Assembly (NCBI GenBank): GCA_030144725.1
Contig: JASKMD010000029.1
Span: 1,443,001-1,507,000, forward strand
Direction of reading: 5' to 3'
Length of the DNA: 64,000 nt
DNA from: Haematococcus lacustris
Lineage: Eukaryota > Chlorophyta > Chlorophyceae > Chlamydomonadales > Haematococcaceae
Shown piece after piece: positions 22,601 through 32,626 of the stretch. The notes under the pieces are model-generated. The model had not been told where the DNA came from. It did no database searches and was given only the letters and a program-made list of their open reading frames with translations. The position numbers and the translations under genes are program-made. The first letter of the stretch is position 1. The number at the start of each line of letters is the position of its first letter.

Positions 22601-25600
22601 ACCTCACATTTGCCCTACATTGCCGCCCTCGAGCTTGTTCCCACTCACCGGCATCATCGTTGTCACCTTCACCTCCCTTGTTCACCGCCTTTGCCTTCAC
22701 AGGCTTTGCACCGGCCTTGGCTCCGACCTTAGCCGCACGGGCTCTGGCAGCCCCAGGGATTTGAATCGGCGCCGGCAGCAGGCTGGCAGCCAAACCTCCA
22801 CGAGAGCCTGGGCCCGCCCCAAACCTAGATCCTGGGCCACGGCCGACAGCGCTGCTGCCTCCTAGCCCGCCCCGGGGACCGCGGCGACCGAGGTCAGCTT
22901 GTGCCAGCCGGGTGGGGACTGTCGACTTCATGGCGGCTGCGCGGGCACTAGGGTTCAAGACCCGAGTGCCAAAGCCCGGTGTGGAGCTGCACATGCGGTG
23001 GATGTCGGCCAGCTCTACACCAGCAGGCAGGCAGGGCAGCAGCGGGGTGGGTGAGGTGGGGAAGGATGGGAACAGAGCGGGCTGGAGCGTGGTAGCCAAG
23101 CTTGAGCACAAGACGAAGTGGCCTAACAGATGGAGGCGTCTGAGCTGTCAAGTGATTAGTGGAACATGTCACAGTTTCAAAGTCATACCATCACATGTCA
23201 TACGTTTAACCCCATGCAACGCAAGGGGTCGGCTGGACAGAATGAAGGTGGGTGGGGCCAGGTGGGGCAAAGGCTGGGGCCAGGTAGGGCCTCATCCTCA
23301 CAGCACGCAACATGCTCGCACTGCGGAAAGCTCACGCCTGAGTACACAACCTCGTCCCTGCCAGCCAGGAACAAGGATCCTGCAGCCTGAACCAAATGCA
23401 CCCGTCAGTGACGGTAGTGGAAAAACAGTAGGAGACTCACGGCACACAAGACTTACCTACCCACCGCTGCCAGCCCATGTCCCAAGGCCCCACCCCTGAC
23501 CCACAGACCCTTCCTGTCCATCTCCACCCTACCCCCTCACCGAGCTTGTCGCTGAACACGAGCTCGCGCACGCACTCCGTGCCGTCCGCCCTCTTCCACT
23601 TGATGGTGCGGCGGATGCGCCTATCCCCAGGCTTGGGTTCACCGGGCACCCCGCTGGCCCTCCCTGCCCCTCCACCTTTCCCTCCCCCTGGCGCTGCAAC
23701 CGCCACCGCCGCAGACTTCGCGGCCTCCCCCCCTGCCGTCCCTGCTGCAGCCTCGGTGTCCGCGGCGGCTGCTCCTGCTGCCTTCTTGCCTCTGCCCTTG
23801 CCGCCCTTGGCCCCTGCAGCCGCTCCGGGCTCATTGCCTGCCCCTGCCCCTGGTGCAGCCCCAGACACTGGACCCGAAGCAGCAGCAGCAGCGGCAGGGG
23901 GGCCAGCAGCAGCAGCAGAGCCAGAAGGGCCCCCTGCACCAGCTCGGCCTGCCCCGGCGCCAGCAGCGGCCCCTGTACCGCCTGCGGAGCTAGTAGGCTT
24001 CGAGCCACCCCCAGCAGCAGCAGTGGCAGCAGACCCCGTGGGACCAGCTGCCCCAGACTTGCTTCCCGAGGATGAGAAGAAACCCTCGCGCTGCATGCGC
24101 CGGTACTCAGCCTCCTCATCGGCCTCGTTAGCCTGCACAAGGCAATGCACCTCACTCGAGGTTGTGGGGAAAGCTGTTGGGGAGCTCTAACAGTCAAGCA
24201 TGCGCCTCACACTGCGGCAAAGCACCACCTATGGTCCAGCCTGGGTTGTGGTGGTGTGCGTCTATTGATGCTGCAACATGTGTGTTACAGCGACGCTGAC
24301 TCGCGGTTGCCATATGATGCCTGCCCCTGCCCCTGCCCCTGCCCCTGCCCCTGCCCCTGCCCCTGCCCCTGCCCCTGCCCCTGCCCCTGCCCCTGCCCCT
24401 GCCCCTGCCCCTGCCCCTGCCCCTGCCCCTGCCCCTGCCCCTCTTCTTGTCTTAACCTTGCTACCAAGGGCATCGCCCCATTGTGCCCACCTTGCCTTGC
24501 TGCCGCTGCTGGGCTAGAGCGATGCTGGCCTGCACTGCCTTGAGTCGAGCCTCCCTGGCTGAGGCTGCACTGGCAGCTGCTGCTCGGGCGTTGGCTGGCT
24601 CCTTGTCCGCACTCAGCACCTCCAACTGCACTCACAGCAAACCCCGCTGTAATCAGGGCACAAGAAGCCAACAGGGTGGGGCAGGCAGGGGAGGCTAGAG
24701 ATGGTGAAGGCCCAGGCAGGCAGGTAAGGGTCAGGTCAGGCCAATCAACAGTGGGATGGTGGGCAGAGCAGGCAAGTGATAGGAAAAGTCCAAGCAGCTG
24801 AGCTAGGGCCAGGCCAGGGCGCATGACATGGCACGAGTGGATTGTAGCAGTGTGCAGGGTCAAGTGGTGAACACGCGCACCTGGCGATGCCACATCTTGG
24901 CCGCGGCCTGCTTCACCGACGCGATTTGATCCTGCACCGTTGTCTTCATCACGCGCACGTACTTCAAGGTAGTTGCGTTGGCTTGACCGGATGCCACCGC
25001 GGCCGTGCAAAGCTTGCGCACCATGTCGATGCGCTGCCATCTGCGCTTAACAACAGCACGGGGCAGCAAGTCTATGCCGCGCGCCAGGTCACACCAATCG
25101 TGCCGGGGCGCATCACACTTACGGTAACAGGAGCCGCTGTATATATGCACATCTGATATGCTCGGCTGTCTGAATGCCAGTTTATGTTTGCACCGCACCT
25201 GTCTTTGCAAGTCGCGATGGTCTCTTCTTTGACACCAAAGTCTCGCAGAATTTGCGCGGCCTCCTTCGTCGACAGCTTGCGCAGGTCCGTATCTGTGCCA
25301 GTGATGGTGCCCACTTCTGGAGCTCGCGAGGGTGCTGAGCCATCGCTCCGTACTTCTAAACGCCTCACACACGCAAACCCATGGCCGCGGCCTGCAAACG
25401 CCGCGACAACACACAAGGCAACGGCCAAAGTTACTGCCTGCGTTCGAGGCCGCAAAACAGCGTGGAACATTGTATGACTGTCGCTCGTGTGGAATCTACG
25501 TTGGGTGTCAGTGCAGCCCCATGCCGCCGAGGACGCGCCTGTTGGATCTCCCGCGGGGTTTATCATATCCAGCACGATGCGTCCCTCCTTCATGCATTGG

Positions 25601-28600
25601 ATAAAGGCATCCGTGGTGAGCCAGGTGACGCCCGCCGCCAGCAGGTGCTCCACCCTCTCCACCGCATCCAGCCAGCCAGGCTCGCTCAGTGGCAGCTGCG
25701 GCAGCGCACCAGCACACGGTTGCCAGAGCAAAAGCACACCAGCCATCGACGAATGACATCAGCATGACATCAGTGCACGCCATCATTGAGAGGGGCCATA
25801 CCTCTGCATGACATAACAAGCACCACGTCAAGGGGAGAAAGAGAGACTAAAGCATGAGGTGTGCGAGAGAAGAGCAGAGCAGAGCATGGGGCCCTGGCCC
25901 TGGCCCTGGCCCTGGCCTGGCCCTGGCCCTGGCCCTGGCCCTGGCCCTGGCCCTGGCCCTGGCCCTGGCCCTGGCCCTGGCCCTAGCCCTGGGGCAAGCG
26001 TTTGCACACAACACACACAGTTCCATGCTGCACACCCCTGACCACAGCAAGTGCTCCCACACGCTGCTCACACTGACCCCCAGTAGTCTGCCCCTCCCAC
26101 TCCATGTGTGTGCATGGCTGAGTGCAGCCCCCGGCCCATCCCAAGCAAGCGGGCGTGCGCAGGGGGCTAGGCTGCACTTGGGGCGAGGGTGGGTGCAGTG
26201 CTGCCTGCTGCCCCGGGCGCCATTAGGGCGTCAGGCCACGCACCATGTCCAGCGCCATCTTCACCAGCGGCGGCTCCACACCCGCCAGGTAGCGCACTTG
26301 AGAGAGCCCACTGGCCTTCACCCGGGCCTCAGCTGCGCGCCCGCTCTCATACGCCGCCCACGCGTCAGGTGTGACCAGCTTGCGCAGCTCACTCTCCTGA
26401 GCAGGTGGTGGGAAGGCGGCAGGGTGAGGGCGTGGGGGTGAGGGGAGGAGAGGGGTCTGGGGCGGGGCTTACTGGCCCAGCGGCCCAGCACCCAGGTGCT
26501 CTCCATCCAGGTGGGAGGTGGCTGAGTAGAGAGGTGGCTGAGTGTAGGCACTCATACCCTGGCTGCACCCTGGCTGCACCACCAGGTCCACCACCAAGTG
26601 GGAGGTGGCTGCACCGCCCAGCAGGCTGTGCGCAGGCACACAGGAACAGCCCAGTGCCTGCCAGTGCCCCAAACCAGGAGGCGAGTCTGCTTTCTCAACC
26701 CACTCACCATCACCAGCCCAATGCCTACACTAGGGGGAGGCCCAAGCGCATGCCGACCGAGTAGTGCTCACCACCCACATGGTCTTATCGCCTGGTACGG
26801 GCTGCCTGGGGCCTGACCAGCACCTCGACTTGCAATCAAAAGTATCACCCACCGGCAGTGGTGGCACATTGTCGGCCAAGTCAAACACAGCCGGGGAGGT
26901 GGCCGTGCCTGTGCCGGCGCGCTGCACGCAGCCATTGTCTTGCAGCAGACTGCGCAGGTCCTTCACACTGGGAAACTGGGCCTGCGACCACATGGGGGCA
27001 GAAGGGAGGCTAGCCTGGGGCAGGGGCTGGGCAGCAGGGGCCATGCTCGTGAGCCCAACACCCATCACCCACCAACTGCCTACCCCGCTTCCCTTCTACT
27101 CCAGCCCCCCTCATTCCCTCCCCCTCCCCCTCCCCCTCCCCCTCCCCCTCCCCCTCCCCCTCCCCCTCCCCCTCCCCCTCCCCCTCCCCCTCCCCCTCCC
27201 CCTCCCCCTCCCCCTCCCCCTCCCCCTCCCCCTCCCCCTCCCCCTCCCCCTCCCCCTCCCCCTCCCCCTCCCCCTCCCCCTCCCCCTCCCCCTCCCCCTC
27301 CCCCTCCCCCTCCCCCTCCCCCTCCCCCTCCCCCTCCCCCTCCCCCTCCCCCTCCCCCTCCCCCCTCCCCTGCCTTGCACCCTACGTTGTACCTCCAGCT
27401 CCGCCAGCTTCAGCCCAGCAGCCCGCTCCGCCTCCATGCCGCCGCGCTTGGCCTTGCGCTTGTCCACTGCCTGCAGGCGGCTGAGGTGGCGCACCGCCTG
27501 CACCAGGGCGCGGGAGCGCAGCAGCCCCAGCGCCTCACTGTCCTCGGGGTCCGGCACACGCTGCAGGGGGTGCTGCTGGCCCACCAGCAGGCTGCCATTC
27601 AGTTCACGGAGGGAAAGTACACCAGCAGCAGACCTGCATGGAGGAAGAGAAATGAGGAAAAGAGGGTGGGAGGGGTGACATGCATAGATTGGGGCGTACG
27701 AGAGGAGGCCTTGACCTTGGCCTCTGCTCAGAGGCCACCACCCGCTGCTGCTGTCCGCCTTGCTCACACCACCCCAGCAGCCGTACCTCAGCAACAGGAA
27801 GTCGGTGTGTTGAGGGGTGTGAGCTGCGGCTGGCGCCCTGAACATCATGCCCTCCACAGCAAGCTGCGCGCTGCCTGGCTGGAGGGGACCGACGAAAGGT
27901 GAGTCGTCCTCGGGGCCCAGCGCCTGCAGCGCCCCCACGCGCCACGTCTCCACCCCCGCCGTCTTCCGTCAGGCACAGTCCCGGCACAGGCGCCGCCATC
28001 CGCACCACCGCTGGCTGCACCGACGCAACCCGGCCATCCGGCAAAACGGTCGTCGCGGCTGCGGCTGCCGCAGTTTCGGAGGCCACGGCCGTTAAAGCAG
28101 CGTCTAGATCGCGTGGCACGGTGTCGTCGTCCGATTTTTTCTTGTACCAAGTAGTCAACTTGAGGCTCATGCCGGGGCGGGCCAGCAGCGGGGGCCACTC
28201 TTCAAGGTACTCCGCGAGCACCACGTGCCCCTCAGCTGCCGTCAGCTGCGCCTTTGTCTCTGCAAGACAAGTAAGGCGCGACTCGTCACGCATGCGGCGG
28301 TGCAATGCGATGGGCGCTGAGCAAACACAAAGAAAACTCACTGAAGGCAGCAGGCGGGCGAAGGGGCTGGCGCGACTCGGCACTTGGCACCGCGCAGGCG
28401 ACCCTGCTTGGCATGAGCTGCAGCACGGGGGGAGAGCGCAACAGGCAGGCGCGTTGGCAGTCGAACGGCGACCTGAAACTGTCACACAAGCGGGTTCATC
28501 AGTGCTGACCTGGACGTCGTTGAACACAACCGCCATGAGGTTCGCCCGAGCTTCCTTTCCCGACACCGCTGTTAAACCCTGCGCGGCCAACGGCTCTTGC

Positions 28601-29389
28601 AGGTGCAGCTGCTTGCAGGTTGGCGGCCCGACAAGCCACAGCTCGTGCGGCAGGTTAGCAGCGGCGGGGAAGCGCGCCGCGAACTTGACGTCCGGGGCTG
28701 CATGCGGGACAGCCAGGGTAAGACCCAGGGCAAGGGTAGGGTCCAGCTCAAGATTGGCGACATGTTCAGGATCAGTTTGGGGTGCTGCTGAGATCATAGT
28801 TAATTCAGATAAGGTTCAGGTTGTAGCTTGAGTCTGGCGTGAATTGAGATGGTTTAGGGTTGGGTCGAGAGTGGGCTGAAGGCTGGGCGCAGGTTGGATT
28901 GCATGCATGTGTGCATGGAGCACATGCATGCAAAAGGCGATGCCACCCTACCTGGAGCAAGCCAGGGCTGCACAACCCACACCCCGGCACCACCCCCACC
29001 CCCACCCCCACCACCTGATCCACCTGCCCTTTTACCTTCCACCCTCTCCCAAGCTCTCAAACCTCACTCCCCCCAACCGCTTCCTGCCAGCCCTCACCCC
29101 ATTCCCCAACCTGCTTTCCCACCTTCTCCCGCTCCCTTCCCTCACACCTGACAGGACTTCCCCGAGCGTCTTCCCCAGGAAGTCGGGCGGCACATCGAAC
29201 CTGAGCACCCTCCCCGTCAGCCCCTGCACACTGAGGCTGACCAGGGCCTGCTCCCCTGCCTTGACCAGGGCCAGTGCCTGCTTGTCCCCCCGCTCCCCTC
29301 CAGCACTGTCAGCAAGCCCCCTTGCCCCCGCACCCTCACCCCCTGCCTCCACCTTCCCTCCTGCTGCTGCATCCTCCCCTGCAGCAGTG

Positions 29390-29424
<35 letters not shown>

Positions 29425-32373
29425 AGCTGGTGGGATGGCTGACACGGCGTCAGGCTTGGCGCCGGGCTTGCTGGCAGGGGCTGGGTCAGGGAGGGGTGCG
29501 CCCACGAGGGCTGCGGCCAGCAGCTTGGCCAGGCGTGGCCCACTGAGCTGCAAGTCTCGGGGATGCCAGCGGCCGCGGGGCCTGCGCAGCCGGGACAGAC
29601 CAGCAGGCAGGAAAGGGAGCGTGGTGGCATGCTGGCAGCAGGGGCCTGTGTGCCATCCGCCCTTGCATCGCCTTGCATTATGCGCTGCGGCGCTGGTGGT
29701 GTAGCAGTTCATTTTTTCGCCTTACATATAGCGATCGCTATAAAAAGCGACATTTCAGCGGTCCTATTGCGCTATGAAATGGTCGCTTTTCGAGCTTCAC
29801 TACCTCTCACTGCGCTATAAAACTGCGGTTTACCCTGAAGTTTTGCGTATTTTAGCGTAGTTTTCGTTAAATTTTCTACCTGAGAGATGTTTTGAAGTAA
29901 GGTCGAGCTATAAAATCAGGGGTATGAACCTATGCCATGTCACTTTGAGCTATAGATCATGCATTTGGGCGAAACGAAAAGAAAACACTGTGGTGTAGGC
30001 TACGCTGTGCTACCCGCTAGTCAACACGACCCGCCACACCCCCTCCCCTCCCTCTTCCGCTGTCACCTGTGGAAGCAGGCCTCCTCCACGGCGTCCATCT
30101 TGACAGGCAGGGTCAGCAGGGTGGCGGCAGGGTCCGCGTGCACGATCTGGTCCGTGATGTCTGCCCCCAGACCCCGGGGCCCCACACGGGCCTTGCGCAC
30201 CCCGGCACCCAGGCCATACACCGCGTCCTGGCTCACGTTGTACCGGGACAGCTCCAGGGCAACCTGCAAGCCGCACACAACACACACACAGCGTACAGCA
30301 GTGGACACAGCTGGAGGGGAAGAAACCGTGCCCGCCCCCGCCCCCGCCCCCGCCCCCGCCCCTGACTAAATGCCTGGACCCTGACCTCATCTCCGTCCAC
30401 GATGGGCAGCCCGTGCTTCACTGGCACATGCGGTGCCGCTGGCCTGACCAGCGCAGCAGCGTGCTGCAGCCCTGTGGGGTCCCTGGCTGCAAACACCATG
30501 CGCGGATCACTGAGATCCAGCAACAGAGGTGTGACCAGGTGAGGGGGCAGGACAGCGGCAGGCCTCAACCATGCCAGGCCAGCCATGGCCCCTGCCCCTG
30601 GCCCAGCCGTGTCACCCACCCCACCCCCGAGCCAGGAGACAGGGGCCCCAGGTGTGGGGGGCAGCCTGCTGTTAGGCCAACGCCAGGCTGGAGACAAGCA
30701 GGCAAGAGCAGCAGCAGCAGCAGCAGGCCCGCCTTGCACTGCGCCAGGAGCCTGCCACAGCACCCTTTGTAGCCAAGGCTGCTCCAACAACGCACGTGTG
30801 CGCGGCACCTGCTCCCCCTCCCTCCCCCTCTCCCCCTGCTGCTGCTGTTGCCCTCCAGGCAGCCGTGCCTGGGGCTGTGCCAGGCCCCCCTCCACCTTAG
30901 CCTGACTCTGCATGGGGGAGGTGGGCAGTGCGTCCGCCTGACCAGCTGCCCTGGCAGCTCCTACCCCAGCCTCCCCCACCCCCTCCTCCCCCCCCAGCTG
31001 GTTCCCGGGCTGCAGCCGCAGCATCTGAGGGTGCAGGCCACCAACAAAGAGCGGGGTGGGCCTATGAAGCCCTGCCCCAGGCCCTGACCCAGGCCTCCGC
31101 CCCACCCCCCTGCCCCCATGGGCTTGTCCAGCCGCCTGCTCACACTCCGCATGCTCCCTCAGGGCGCCCGCCACAGACTGCTCTATGGCCTGCGTGATGC
31201 TGGCAGCCACTGCCACTGAGGCCCCCACCACACGGCCGGCACTGCTGGCGTGCCTGTCACCGTTGTCAAGCAGCATAGCAGTCTGCCCAACAGCTGTGGC
31301 GGCAACCCCGGTGTCGGCCTTGGCCTTGGCCCCGACCCCGGCTCCAGCCCCAGCCCCTGCTCCAAGCCCAGGCCTGTCCTCCTCCTCCTGTGCTGCTGCA
31401 GTCCACACGATGTCCCGCTCCCACTCCACCACAGACAAGGGGTGGGTGTTGGACAGCGGCACCAGGCCCAGCAATCCCAGACCCTCCCCCAGCCCCCTCC
31501 CCCTCCCCTCCTCCCCCTCCTCCCCACTGCCTGCTGCCAACAGCCTGCCTGGGCCCTTCAAGGTTCCAAGTTGAACAGCTGGCGCTGCACTCTGCCCCCT
31601 GTCGACAGAGGCAGACCAGGGGCGCTCGCCACCCTCCTCCCACCCCTCCACCTCGTTCTCGCTTGCCCAGCCGCTGCCCTCCCCCCCAGCCCCTCCGGCA
31701 AGCCCTAGACTGATGCAATCTGAGATCAGATCTGGGTTGCGATCTGGGCTCTGATCTGGGTCCACGTCAAGCAGATCATCCTCAGGGGCATGGGCAGAGG
31801 TGGCGGCCCAGGGGGGGTCCTGGGGCAGCAGCAGCTGTGACTGCAGGCGGGCGGCCAGGCGGGCCAGGGCTGTGGGGGGCACCAGGGGGCGCCCGCTGCT
31901 GTCCAGGACGCTGTCAGGCTGCGGCCCAGCCGAGGGTGACGGCCTGTGCGGGGGGTCAGCCAGGAGGCCAAGCAGGTAGGGAGGTGGAGAAGGCCTCGTA
32001 GGCAAGTAGGGAGCTGCAGGAGCAGCCAAGCACACGGCACGACACGGCACGACACGACACGACACGACACGGCACGACACGACACGGCACGGCACGGCAC
32101 GACACGGCACGGCACGGCACGGCACGGCACGACACGACAAGGCACGACAAGGCAGGGAGGGGCAGGGCAGGGTGGTGTGGAGCCGGTGCGGCTGGTTGCA
32201 TTTGAACACACACTCTCCTCCCCTACCACCTTTGCGCTCTGGCGGTGTCCTCCTGCTGCTGCCGGCGTGGAAGGAGCAGTGGCTGGGCAGTGGGAGGGGG
32301 GCTACCAAACTCCATGTCCCGTGCCCACTCTTGCCCCTGTGTCTCCGGTACGAGGTCACCAGGAGCATGAGAG

Positions 32374-32408
<35 letters not shown>

Positions 32409-32592
32409 TTGTGGCGGCTGCAGGCCGACTCCAAGCCCTGCGCCAGCCTCCTGGCTGCTTGTCCTTGTCAGTGTGAGGGTGGGAGCAGCAGCGTCAGTAC
32501 TTGGCGCATGAGCTGGCGGGAGGAGGGAAGGAAGGGAGCGCCCTGGCCCTGTCTGCTGCCCCTGCCTGCCACCCCCACCCAGTGCCACAGCC

Positions 32593-32626
<34 letters not shown>

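Noticed and set aside
26764..27902. Plus-strand ORFs with poly-Pro/PL repeats, and a minus-strand RG-repeat ORF
   Set aside because: Come from the CCCCCT array in a TAF1 intron; only the flanking minus-strand exons have homology.
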